Program-made: the position numbers and the translations under genes
The notes under the pieces: model-generated
What the model saw: the letters and a program-made list of their open reading frames with translations, nothing else
What the model was told of the DNA's origin: nothing
Databases searched by the model: none
In this document: positions 1 to 9,738 of the stretch, piece by piece
Numbering within the stretch: position 1 is the stretch's first letter
Layout of the letters: the number at the start of each line of letters is the position of its first letter
Source of the DNA: Varanus komodoensis
Lineage: Eukaryota; Chordata; Lepidosauria; Squamata; Varanidae
Assembly: GCF_004798865.1 (NCBI RefSeq)
Contig: NW_025336481.1
Coordinates: forward strand, 33,867,721-33,931,720
Direction: 5' to 3'
Length of the DNA: 64,000 nt

Positions 1-228
1 TTTACATAGATAGAAATGTAGAGTCAGCCAAAAGGGGCCTTAGTGGAATACTTGGCTATTAAGTGCAACAGACTTTGAATCTATCTGTTTCACTGTGGCA
101 CTAAATGCAGGATATGGGAATTCAACTAAGAGTTTAGTCTGTGCCGATGGTGCCAAGGAAACCTAGGAGATACCCACTCACCTGAGCCAGATTGGAGTCT
201 GGCTGCTGTGAAGCTTTTGCAGGACTCA

Positions 229-422
229 CCATAGCTCACTGGTGAAGCATGTGCCCCCTAGGCAGATGATCCTGGGTCCAATTCCTGGTAACTCCAGTAA
301 ACATCGCCATTGGTAGGTGATGTTAAAGAGTTCTGCTTGGAGAGTCCCTTTCTACTTATGTAGTCAGTACTGACCTAGATGGACCAATACACTGACCTGA
401 TTTAAGGCTGTGTCCTATGTTT
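229..422 (+). mobile_element. tRNA-derived squamate SINE
   Basis: The copy begins with an A-box-like 'tagctcactgg' followed by a B-box-like 'gggtccaattcct', the two internal RNA polymerase III promoter parts of a tRNA-derived SINE. It continues through 'gacctagatggaccaata' and ends near 'tgtcctatgtt', which fits the body of the common lizard SINE ('agctcagtggtagagcat...tgcatgcagaaggtcc...'). It is diverged, so it is probably old. The family name is not certain; the class is recognised from memory of the consensus. Confidence 0.7.
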
Positions 423-493
423 ACCTGAAAGAGTAAGCACAACTTACAGGAAATCACCACTTCCAAGCAGAAATGAATTGGAAAAGGTCAAAA

Positions 494-606
494 GCAGCCT
501 TGTCCAATGTCACCCCTCCAGTTTTTCTGGGGCACAGCTCTGGTCACTGGGGAGGGAAGATGGGAACTGTGACATCTGGAGGGCACCATGTTGGAAAAGG
601 TTGGCC
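494..606. repeat. Palindromic MITE-like repeat ('gggagttgtagtcc' family)
   Basis: The ends are inverted relative to each other: 'cagccttgtccaatgtcacc' at the left, and 'ggcaccatgttggaaaaggt' at the right. The centre has 'gatgggaactgtgacatctgg', a decayed form of the 'gatgggagttgtagtcca' core that recurs at 4662-4787, 18119-18265, 29466-29576 and 50216-50355. The near-palindromic shape suggests a non-autonomous DNA transposon. No clean target duplication was seen. Confidence 0.6.
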
Positions 607-2499
607 TCAGATATGGTTTGCATGGAAATGGGAGCTCCATGAAAATGAAATGAGAAAAGCACCATGTACAATGATTTGCTTGCATTAAAAATAACGAGAT
701 GAAGAAGGTAGTGGATCAGCTGTCACTGGCATGCATCCTCAAGTGTTCAGTCTTCCATGCACTTTGACATCAAGCCACCAAACAAGGCCTCCTTTCACAA
801 CAGTACACTGTATTGCACCCAAATGGCCAGAAAAGAAACACACAATAACAGGAACTTTGTGCTCAGTCCGTACTGAGACACGGATCACAAGGAGAGACGG
901 GGCTGGGAATCAAAGCTCAGTCCCTGCTAAAAAGCAGTAATCTCCAGAGCAACAGGAAGCCTACGTGGAGTCATTAACACTCCACGGTCTACAGTCCCCT
1001 GTCCAGTGTAGCATAACAGTTGGTGGCTGATTGGAGGTTTTGCTAATTCGATCACAGCGTTATAGTCGCTTCCCTTTCATCCCCTGAACAGCTACAATAG
1101 AAATGAGAAACAGAAATGAGCAAGGTTCAGAAATATGTCCGGTTTGTTTTTTTCAAGTAACTCTACGCAGTGACCCCTTTTAAGCCAGTTTTCCAGGAAA
1201 ATTAGCCCAGTTCTTGTTTAGTTTTTATTGTTATTCCTCAGGGGCTGATTACATGTTCCACTTCAAGTGCCCTTTTCCCGCTTTTGACCTGAGCCTTTGG
1301 CTGTCCCACAGACTCTTAGAGATAAGGACAGATCAAGAGCTCCTTGCTGTGCCGCCAGGTTGTCAGTGCCACCGTTCCCCTTTCCGCTCGCTCCCCACAT
1401 AACACCTGCTAGCTTTTCTCCGGCGTGTGCTATCGCTGTTCATCAGCTCCTCTCCAGCCATTCTCCATTTATCTGGTTAAGGGTTTTCTCAGCTTATCAA
1501 ATGGCACAAACGCTGCACTGCTGTTGGGAATCTGTACTTCTGAAGTCTCGGGACACCTGCAGAGCCTGTGAGAAAAGTACCTGTTAGAGTGGCATGTGGC
1601 TGGCTTCCTTTTGTGCCAGCCTCTTGTTTCATTATATTCTCAGAGATAATTTACTGCATGATAGTCAAGGGAGGGTCCTGGAGAGAAGAAAAGGACTGAA
1701 GTACAAAGCAGAAATTAGATACAGATAGAATGATAAAGAGACAGGCAGGCAGGCAGGCAGGCAGATGAGAGAGTGGATGCTAAGTTACTTCTTTCTTTTG
1801 ACTGAACACAAATTGCCACATTTAGAAAGAAAATGTGTGCTATATTAAAATGGCTGTGCATTATTAATATTTTCCCTTTAACATGCCTACAAAATTCTGC
1901 ATCTTATTTATACTGCTTATTTATCATATGTATTCTTATTTGTACTTTGCCTGTCATAGTTTGTATTTCAGTATGATATAACAATGCAAATAAACAGGAG
2001 GAAGTAGGATTTGATTTTCTTGTTTCCAATTGGCTTCTGCTTCGAATTTTTGGTTCACGTGGATAATACCTACTTGGTGCAACCCTGTTTTGTCTGATCG
2101 TGTGAGTTCTCTTGGGGATCAGAGCAAAATATTTCAGTGGGTACAGAGATGTACCAGGGGGTCATAGCAGCTGTCCAGGTGTTATCAGTGCAGGACGGCA
2201 GGTAGGAAGTGGGAGGAAGTTCATTCAAATCTTGGGGGCAGCAGCAATGATGGAGTGAATGGCCCACAGTGACAGAGTGGACATCCAACAGGAGCAGCAC
2301 AGCAGCTGCAGCAACAAGAAATTGTACAAGTCTGGGTTTGCAGAGACCCTGAGCAAAGGGGCGCTAAGCTGGCCGCCCAGTGGGCTGCCCACAGTGGGCC
2401 TTCTTCACTTGCCCTGTATCAGCTTACTAGCTCCAGAGCAGTAGGGGCTTGCCAGGTACTGAATGATGCAGTAGTTGTCCCATGGCAGAATGCTAGTGT
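607..2499. other. Gene-free stretch, no recognised element
   Basis: Only short chance reading frames occur on either strand. The one clear structure is the AGGC microsatellite near 1742. An AT-rich part lies at about 1790-2000. No splice-bounded open frame with a recognisable protein domain was found. Confidence 0.5.
1742..1764. repeat. (AGGC)n microsatellite
   Basis: Five to six perfect tandem copies of the tetranucleotide AGGC. Confidence 0.9.
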
Positions 2500-2660
2500 T
2501 GGAAAGAGACATTTAGGCCATCAAATCCAATCCACTGCTCAGTGCAGGAATCCAGTTTAAAGCAACCCTAACAGGTGGCTTGAATCACTCCAGCAGCAGA
2601 GAATCTGCCCCTTCAGCTGACTGCTCTGATCAATGCCATTTTCTATCTGCCATTTTCTAT
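2500..2660 (-). mobile_element. CR1/L3-type LINE 3' fragment
   Basis: 'catcaaatccaatccactgc', 'cagtgcaggaatccagttt' and 'ccctaacaggtggcttgaat' match, in the reverse direction, the well-known CR1/L3 3' segment ('atctagtccaaccccctgctcagtgcaggaa...cctgacagatggc'). Divergence is strong, with several small changes throughout, so the insertion is ancient. Its edges are blurred and the right end is uncertain. Confidence 0.65.
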
Positions 2661-3732
2661 CCTTACTCTCAGCCTTTAGTAAAGCCTGTTGCTTGCCTTC
2701 CTAGAAACACCAAACTACTTAATGAGAAACTTATTTTAATTACATGGATCCTCAGGCATTTTCTCCCCATCCACAGCAAGGAAGATTTCTCATAGCTCAA
2801 GCAATGATGCCAAATTCAGAGATGAAAAAACATACTGGTGTGAACTGAGATCCCCAGATTATCTCTCCTGAAACAAATGCATTAACTCCCATTAGTTTGA
2901 ATGTGCAATGTTACCTGTATCCATTAATTAAAATTAACCAAGTTTAGGGGAAGGAGGGAGAGGGTTTCTTCTAATGTGGAACCAGGAAAATTTTGTACAG
3001 CTGTAAAAAAGATGTATAGTGGAAAATAAGTTTTTGGGCAGTTGGGAAATACAGACTTTTATCTTTTTATTGTTTTCCATTAGAAAATTCTGGGACATGC
3101 TCCAACATTAAGGATGGAGGGGCTGCACCAGATTCGTGTGCAGTTGAAACTATGCTTGGAATAAACTCCAGTGGGGTGGGCATCAAAATGGTGCAGCTGA
3201 TGGAGAAACCTGTCAGTGTCGCCAGCATTCACAAATACTTTCAATGTCTGTGTATAATGCTGAAGGCTCTACAGACAGCATTTAATAAACTGTTACTTCT
3301 CTGCAGCCTGCATAGCCTCAAGAATAGTATTTATTCATACCTACAGTACAAACACATCCATTTTGCACTAGTTTAGTTGTCAAACAGTAATGGTGATTTT
3401 AGTTTGGTGAACTTGCTGAAAATTCCATACTGGACATCCCCAGACCCCCAGAAGCACAGTTCCCAGGACTCCTGGGGGGCAAGGTGGCTGATAACATGCT
3501 GAAATTTGTGGTCAATCCCCAGTGGATCAAGTGAATCAGACCATGCTTTCATTCTACTGTGTGGAAAGGGCTGCCCTGTTTGTCAGATCAGAATCCTGTA
3601 TACATGTCATTGCTCTGCTAGCTTTCTTCCATTTGTGGGTAACCCTACTGGCAAGCACTTTATATTCCTGCTAGTAAGCTTGAAAGTAGAAATACAAAGC
3701 AGTTATGCAAACAGAAATAGGAGAAGGACATA
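2661..3732. other. Gene-free stretch
   Basis: AT-rich sequence without recognised genes. A weak match to the palindromic repeat family may lie at about 3435-3480 ('cacagttcccaggactcc'), but it is too short to call. Confidence 0.4.
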
Positions 3733-3939
3733 TGACGGTTCTTCAAAAAATTTCTGCACTTTAAAAAACTCTATTTATTAAGAGTTTCAAAAACGAATTA
3801 CATCACTTTTCTACACAGTCGCCTTCCCTTGCAATGCATTTTTCCCAGCATTGTACCAACTTTTTAATGCCATCAGCAAAAAATATATAAAATATATTTA
3901 TAAAATATAAAAGTGCAGAAACTTTTTGCAGAGCCCTCG
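3733..3939 (-). mobile_element. mariner deletion derivative with TA target duplication
   Basis: This is a short but complete Tc1/mariner-class DNA transposon. The left end 'tgacggttcttcaaaaaatt' is inverted with respect to the right end 'actttttgcagagccctcg', giving terminal inverted repeats of about 30 bp, including 'tttctgcactt'. A TA dinucleotide lies immediately outside both ends (3731-3732 and 3940-3941), the target duplication expected of mariner. On the minus strand, 3803-3877 encodes ADGIKKLVQCWEKCIA, then REGDCVEK and a stop, which is the C-terminus of a mariner transposase. The rest of the transposase is missing, so the copy is non-autonomous and can only have moved by borrowed transposase. 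Confidence 0.88.
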
Positions 3940-4164
3940 TATTCTAATATTAAGGGCCAAAGAAATGCATTTTGCCCCCCTAATATTAACTGCTGAAACA
4001 GTTGCAGGTAACTAGGCTAACCTGAAATATGTAACTTGTTTATTTTTCTCAGAATATTGCCTGAATAGTGCCCTTTCTGAGCATGGGGACCCACGGCTCT
4101 TTCTCAAGCAGATAGGCTGGTCTCCTGTCCGGCCTGCAGACTGAGGAGCATCATCTTCTAGCAA

Positions 4165-4470
4165 GGCCAGCATCAAAGGTAGGCCTGGTGGGATGCTTGC
4201 TGAAGACCCACAGCCTACCAGGGGCTCACTAACATGAGCCCGCTGGAGCTGCTTCTCCTCCCCTCCACTGCAAGCTGCCTCTTGTGCTGGTCTGGACAGT
4301 GGTGGTGGAGAGGAGCTGCCCAAGATGCCATTGTCTGCTTGCTGACAGGAGCTCAGCCAGTCAAGCAAGCAAGTGGGAGCAAGGATTAGAAAGGAGAGGA
4401 GGAGCAAGAGCCGCCAGTGGCAGTGGCAAAGGGCCCTGGAAACCTGACACTGGCGCAACCTCCTCTGATG
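4165..4470. repeat. Unassigned interspersed repeat, copy A
   Basis: This GC-richer block aligns by eye with 16765-17140 over its whole length. Shared words in the same order are 'ccagcatcaaaggtaggc', 'ctccactgcaagctgcct', 'cttgtgctggtctggac' and 'gtcaagcaagcaagtgggag'. It overlaps a 148-codon open frame on the minus strand (4012-4458) that has no recognisable domain and is probably chance in GC-rich sequence. I do not recognise the family. Strand is given only relative to copy B (same direction). Confidence 0.5.
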
Positions 4471-4537
4471 TACATCTGCTTCTCTTGGCAGCTACCTCCA
4501 GTCAAGTGTCAATCACTATGATTTCAGATTGGGAAAG

Positions 4538-4650
4538 GTCATAGCTCAGTGGCAGAACACATGTTTTGCATGCAGAACGTTTAGTGTCTGGCACCTACCC
4601 GTGGAGCTGGGAATGTTTCTCAGCTGAAACTCTGAAGGCCTGCTGCCAAA
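4538..4650 (+). mobile_element. tRNA-derived SINE, left part
   Basis: 'catagctcagtggcagaaca' followed by 'tttgcatgcagaacg' is the tRNA-like head of the squamate SINE also seen at 229-422 and 51294-51474. The text then runs into 'ctgctgccaaac', the middle of the SINE body, before a palindromic repeat takes over. Confidence 0.75.
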
Positions 4651-4661
4651 CAGGGTACGGC

Positions 4662-4787
4662 ACCCTCCCCAACCTGCCGGCCTCCATATGTTACTGATCA
4701 CAACTCCTGTCATCCTGATTTTTACTCATGCTAGAGGAGGCTGATGGGAGTTGTAGTCCAAAGCCTCTTGAGGGCACTAGGTTGACA
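4662..4787. repeat. Palindromic MITE-like repeat next to SINE parts
   Basis: 'ctccccaacctgccggcctc' at the left and 'gagggcactaggttgac' at the right are imperfect inverted ends, and 'gctgatgggagttgtagtcc' is the family core. It separates two SINE parts (4538-4650 and 4795-4928), consistent with insertion into a SINE or with chance clustering. Confidence 0.7.
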
Positions 4788-4794
4788 TAGGATA

Positions 4795-4928
4795 GTAGAG
4801 ACAAATACCTGGCATCTCCAGGTAGGGCTGGAAAGAGCTTTGTTTGAAACCCTGGTCAGCTGCTGGCAAACATTATAGGCAACACTGAGCTTGATGGATC
4901 AACGGTGCAGCTTCCTACACCTCCTATG
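4795..4928 (+). mobile_element. tRNA-derived SINE, body and 3' part
   Basis: 'ctggcatctccaggtagggc', 'tttgaaaccctggtcagc', 'acactgagcttgatggatca' and 'gcagcttcctac' give the SINE body and 3' end in order. Part of the body is also present in the left part, so this is either a second SINE copy or a duplicated segment rather than one simply split SINE. Confidence 0.75.
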
Positions 4929-7429
4929 GTGGTCCTGACTCCAATTCATGCCTGCTTCAAGGCAATGGCTAAATTGGCTCTGATGATGATGAGTTGGTTT
5001 TCACCCACTGCATTCATGGGGATGAGAGAGCCTTTTGTCTCTTTCCTGCCATAAGCCTTTAACAAGGCTGCAATAATCCCTCGCACATTCACACTGTGGG
5101 AGTTACCTCTGAGTGTGTGACAGGACTGGGCTGAGCAGGTCCCAAGGAGAAGTTGTGACTCAAAATGCATACATTCCTTTGAAATTAACAAGGTGGATGC
5201 TCAGGATATAGGATTGTCAGGATCCATTGGTGAGCAATATCAGTCTCACCAATGTGTGATTTGCTTAATGATCTTTATTGATACTCAAGTTTCTGAGCAT
5301 ACACAGAGTGGAGTGTTCACTCCTATACAGTGTTCATTTGCCAAAGTTCTCCTTATGAGCCCTTCTGGGTCTCAACCCAGGAGGAGGCACACTGTGGAAA
5401 TGGGCACACCTCCAGTTCTCCCACTGCACCCCCAATTGGGCTTCCCTTCAGAGTTGGCAGTGAACCACTGGGTCCACTTCCTCAAAGGTCAGGGGTTCTT
5501 CCTTGGAGAAACTTCCAATGTCAGCTTCTCCTCCCACAGGCTCTTACTCCTCAATGTTCCCAGGGTCAGGTTGGTCTGCTTCCCTGTCCGTCTTTGAGCT
5601 AATCTCCCCCACTGCTCCCTCCTGTTGGGTCCCAGGACCTTGAAGCTGGAGGCTGCACCAATTGAAAAACAGTCTCATCCTCAAAATCTGAAGCTGAATC
5701 ATTGGTCCAACTGGCACAGGAGTCTCCCATAAGTGTATCTGAGGTTTGACAAGACACATATGCAAGACAAGGGTTGCCTTAGGAAGCCAAAAATACACAT
5801 ACACTAATTTCATCACTTAGTATGATAGCAATTAGAATTAGTGGCAATTCTCTCCTGCCTAAATGTTTTCCATTTCCATGTGCAAACATATTTGCTACTG
5901 CTGACTTTTGGCTCCCAAGCTGAAATTGTTCTAAGTACAAGAATGGATTTGGCCAACCTGTTCTTTTCTTTTGAGGCCAGATGGAGGAGCCATTTGCACT
6001 TGGCCAAAAACAAAAGCGTTGCAGCAGAAGGCTGCACTTCAGCAGCTTGGCAAACCAGGCTGGTGCCAAGTTATAGATGGAAAATACATGAAACCCTTGG
6101 TGGGGACACAAACTCGTGGACAATCTGGAGTCTTCAATACCTTTGACAGAATGAGCCAAGCAAAGAAACCGCTTCTGCTATTCTTTCCCTCTTTCTCCCA
6201 CTGTGCAATCACTTTCTCATTTTCCAGATCTCAATTAATTCTGGATAGCTGTGTGTTTATTTTTCATAATCACTGGGTCTCATTTTTCAGTGAGGGTGGG
6301 GGACTGGTTTGATTTAATGACTCCTGACATTTCAGCAACTACCAAATGAGCTTGTTTGCACTTTCACACTAACAAAGCAAGCATGCAGCTGATCTGCCTG
6401 ACAGCAAAGATTGCTTGTTTGCTGGGCGTAGTGGAGCTTGGAACACAACTGGTGAAAAAGAATCGAGACTAATCAGGGTGTGGGAAACCCAAGAGCCTCT
6501 ACGCAGTGCTTCTAATAATTAATCCCTTGGTGAAATCTGTCTTTGGCATTCAAATGGTGAAGGATCATTGTCAGGCAGCAGAGTAGGTTCTTTGGCATCC
6601 CTGTTATCCAATATGTTGCTTAGCAGGGTGCATTTCTTTAAGGAGAATGAACCAAAATTAATGGAGCAGTTATACAGAGTTGTTCCCTGGCCTATTAGCA
6701 TCCCAGCAGGAGCTTCCAGGGCCAAGATGATGAAACATCCTTGGAGAGCAAACCGGACAGTGGTGGATTTGGTGCTGGGCTGAGTACCCATGAGCTTGTT
6801 GAAATCAGCTGTTATACATGTGGGTAATGGTGCAAACTGATGCTCAAGGGAGAGAAAGAGGATTAATGACCACCAGATTCTGTTCTCCTTCCCTGAAATG
6901 CCAAACCACAGCAGCAGTTATCAATCAAGGAGGCAAAATACATTAGCAGATTGATTGGGTTTGATACAGTGGTAGCCAGCTCAACTTCGGGATACTCTTT
7001 AAAAACAATTTTTACTGTGCAATGCTGGAGAAAGCCAACAAATAATAAACCTGTCAGAGTGCTCACCAAGTGCTCATAAATACAAAAGCGGCTGTATTCT
7101 GCTTAGCAGCTGCAGAAGAAAACAGATTCCAGTTGCAGCAAAAATAGTCAATACTATTGTTTTTGCATCTGATATCCGTTCTGAGATAACCTAACCTTTC
7201 TTTCAGCCATTTTTCACACCAAGTACACTGAGGAAATACAGATTTTACCCAGCTAAGAGCAGTTTCCCTTCCAAAATACTAGTATGACAAAGACAAAAAG
7301 CTCCAGCCTTGATGAATCAAAGCGAAGGGCTGTCTAGTCCAACATTCTGCTTGCCAACAAAATGAGTCTGGGATGTACACAAGCACAGCATGATGGGAAT
7401 GGCTATCCTTGCTAATGATATGCTACCTC
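4929..7429. other. Gene-free stretch with an unassigned block at about 5200-5820
   Basis: No gene was recognised. The part from about 5200 to 5820 is more GC-rich and carries overlapping short open frames on both strands, none with a known domain. It could be a solitary repeat fragment, but I could not match it to any family. The remainder is ordinary AT-rich DNA. Confidence 0.4.
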
Positions 7430-7680
7430 CAAGGCTTTTTTTGTCATAGAACGAACCGAAACAGCGTTTGGCACCTTTTTTTCAATGGATTTTACATCAT
7501 TAATATAGTGCCTGCAGGCTGCTATTGTGTCTGCTATCTGCTATCTGATAGTGAGAGATAGCTGCTTGGGATGCTGCTCCCGGCTTGCTTGGGATTGGTG
7601 TGTGTGCTTACTGCCAGCGGGGACGTGAGTTCTGGCACCGTTTTTTTTTTTTTTTTTTTTTGTTTACAAAAAAAGCACTG
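7430..7680 (+). mobile_element. hAT-type MITE with perfect 8-bp target duplication
   Basis: The left end 'caaggctttttttgtcatag' and right end 'acaaaaaaagcactg' are terminal inverted repeats, with the left one slightly altered. The direct repeat gctacctc flanks both sides (7422-7429 and 7681-7688), the 8-bp target duplication typical of the hAT superfamily. The interior resembles 11499 to about 11793 of the longer copy, then jumps to its right end ('gagttctggcacc'), so this is an internal deletion derivative. A run of about 21 T at 7641-7661 is a later expansion. No coding capacity remains. Confidence 0.9.
7641..7661. repeat. Poly-T run inside the hAT MITE
   Basis: About 21 consecutive T residues replace the short T stretch found at the same place in the longer hAT copy at 12226-12231. 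Confidence 0.9.
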
Positions 7681-8057
7681 GCTACCTCTAAAGAGGGAGA
7701 CTTAGCCATTGCCAAAACACTGATAGGCATTGAAGCAGCCATATCCCCTGGCTGAAGATACGGCAAATTGATTAAGTGTTGCATAAATATTTCATTTAGT
7801 TTAGTCATGAATTTCATGGGGCTCATTTCTGAACAGACATGTATAAGATTGTCCTGTAAAACTGTAGCCATGACAGAATGCTGCTCCAAACTGAAAACAA
7901 AGATCTTACCGGGAGTATTAGAGCTTTTCTATAAGAGGCATTTATTGTGCACTCATCATTCCCTACTCAAGGTTGTTGGTGGGTTCTTTAGATGGCACTG
8001 GGACCCTCAGTTTCACTTTGGTGTCTAATCAACACTTTTGGCAAGTTTTGTTTCAGG

Positions 8058-8375
8058 TAGGGGTGCTGGTTGTTGTTGTTGTTGTTGTTCAGTCACAAAG
8101 TCATGCCAAAGTCATCTTCATGACTCCATGGACAACATTCCTCCAGGTTCTGCTGTCCTCCACCATTCCCCAGTCAACCCAACCCCACACCCACCTCCCA
8201 GTGACCCCATCCAGCCATCTCAACCTCTGCTGTCCCCTTCTCCTTTTGCCTTCAATCTTTCCCAGCATCAGGGTCTTTTCCAATGAGTCCTTCCCTCTCA
8301 TTAGGTGGCCAAAGTATTTGAGCTTCATCTTCAAGTAACTGTCCTTCTAAAGAACAGTCAGGCTTGATTTCAGGC
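8058..8375 (-). mobile_element. BovB LINE 3' end
   Basis: On the minus strand the sequence encodes KLKYFGHLMRGKDSLEK, then TLMLGKIEGKRRRG and QQRLRWLDGVT, the C-terminus of the BovB (RTE clade) LINE polyprotein. It ends in 'gtgactgaacaacaacaac', the BovB 3' tail, seen on the plus strand as a GTT repeat at 8069-8089. Upstream coding homology continues to about 8375 ('gtccttctaaagaacagtc'). The copy is strongly 5'-truncated. BovB is well known in squamates and is the classic case of horizontal transfer between reptiles and ruminants; presence here supports a squamate source. Confidence 0.9.
8069..8089. repeat. (GTT)n tail of BovB
   Basis: Seven tandem GTT units, the complement of the AAC-repeat tail of the BovB copy. 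Confidence 0.9.
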
Positions 8376-8744
8376 AGGGTAAAGCATTTCAAACGCAAAA
8401 GAAAGCACAAATTCTTCTCCCTTATTGTCACTATTCCTCTATACCACAGTGCCACCTAGAGGCTACTTAGGAGAAAAAAAGGAAAATAAATGCTCCTCAT
8501 CAAATGTCTGGATCTCATTTCTGCAATGAAACTGATAGCAGCTGTAGCAGATTTACAGCCCCATGCAGAAAGTAGATACAGAATTTTCATAGTGGTTCTG
8601 GCCTGCAGCTACATTTGATCACAATGACTTGTTCTTCTCTAACTCTTTGCCTCGTCTGCTTTCTAGGAGGTGATCCCCACCCCAACTCCATCCCCAGTCC
8701 AATCATTGTTGCCCTGTAGTGAGATGCAAAGTCATTGAGTCCAT

Positions 8745-8880
8745 GTTTTTAGTGGAAAGAGCGCTGGACTAGAACTGTGAGGACACCCATCCCCCAGGCA
8801 GGTCACTCATGGGACAATTTTGAGCCACTCATGGTTTCTCAGCCAGCATTACCTTGCTGTGAAGAGGGAGATGGACAATG
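8745..8880 (+). mobile_element. Second tRNA-derived SINE type
   Basis: 'agtggaaagagcgctggact' is the tRNA-like A-box head of a reptile SINE. It is followed by 'gggacaattttgagccactc', 'tctcagccagcattacc' and 'ttgctgtgaagagggagat', which match the 'gggccagtca...tctcagcctaacctac...gttgttgtgagga' body. It is a diverged copy of a different family from those at 229 and 51294. Confidence 0.65.
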
Positions 8881-9204
8881 TAGAAGCCAGAAGAGATACT
8901 AGTTCATAGTTGGGTTCATATATACATACACAAGTGTGGAATGAGCAAAAGAACTTCTGCCATGTCCACAGGTTGCTCATGTGCACAGGTTATCCATGAT
9001 GAGAGAAGCATCAGGGATGCATGTTTGGCTTCACCCCAGAGTTGTATGACTCCTCTCATCTCAACTATGGCTGAGCTATCTGCAACAATTGAAATGGGGG
9101 AGTGGACTGTGCTTCTGTCCCGGCCCCACATGATTGAGAACCCTGAAGGAGCCTGCACGGATCACATGAGGAATATCCACAGTGGTGCAGATAGCTCATG
9201 ATCA

Positions 9205-9536
9205 ATGTATAGTAAAACTGTGGAATTCACTGCCAAAGGAAGTGGTGATGGCCACCAATGTAGATGGTTTTAAAAGGGGATTAGACAGATTCAGGGAGGG
9301 AGAGGCTATCAGTGCCAACTAGTCTTGCTGGCTGTGAGCTACCTCCTTCACCAGAGGTGGCATGTCTGCATACATTAGTTGCTGAGGAGCTTGGGCAGGA
9401 GGATGTCTTGCACCCATTCTTTGGAGGGATCCTGTGGACAGCTGGTTTGACACAGTGGCTAGAGTGTGGGACTAGATGGACCTTTGGTCTGATACAGCAT
9501 TTCTTACAAGATGTTCTTATATTCGTATGTTCTTAT
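9205..9536 (+). mobile_element. CR1 LINE 3' end
   Basis: This is CR1 3' untranslated sequence: 'ctgtggaattcactgcc', 'gtggtgatggccaccaa', 'ttttaaaaggggattagaca', 'gggactagatggacctttgg' and 'tctgatacagcatttctta', ending in the CR1 repeat tail ('ttcttatattcgtatgttct'). The order and ending match the squamate CR1 consensus. The copy is 5'-truncated and lacks coding sequence. Confidence 0.92.
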
Positions 9537-9694
9537 CTTAGATTCTGGTCTTAATGGCCTTATGTCTTGAGACAGCTTTCTGTATCACTTTGATTTCAAA
9601 GCCCACAGCTAACACTGATCTTCTCATGCTTCCTCCAGTCCCCATTCCATGCTTATGTAAGTTAGAATTTTCACCATCCCTGCCATTAACTTTC

Positions 9695-9738
<44 letters not shown>
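9695..9738. repeat. (GAAA)n microsatellite
   Basis: About ten perfect AAGA units in a row. Confidence 0.95.

Noticed and set aside
4012-4458. 148-codon open frame with a hydrophobic start on the minus strand
   Set aside because: It overlaps an unassigned repeat, has no recognised domain, and GC-rich DNA gives such frames by chance.
8440-8460. CTCF-like site 'gtgccacctagaggc'
   Set aside because: A key position of the core motif differs, so the match is too weak.
9695-9738. Frames with KERKKERKKE-type protein repeats
   Set aside because: These are translations of the GAAA microsatellite, not real proteins.
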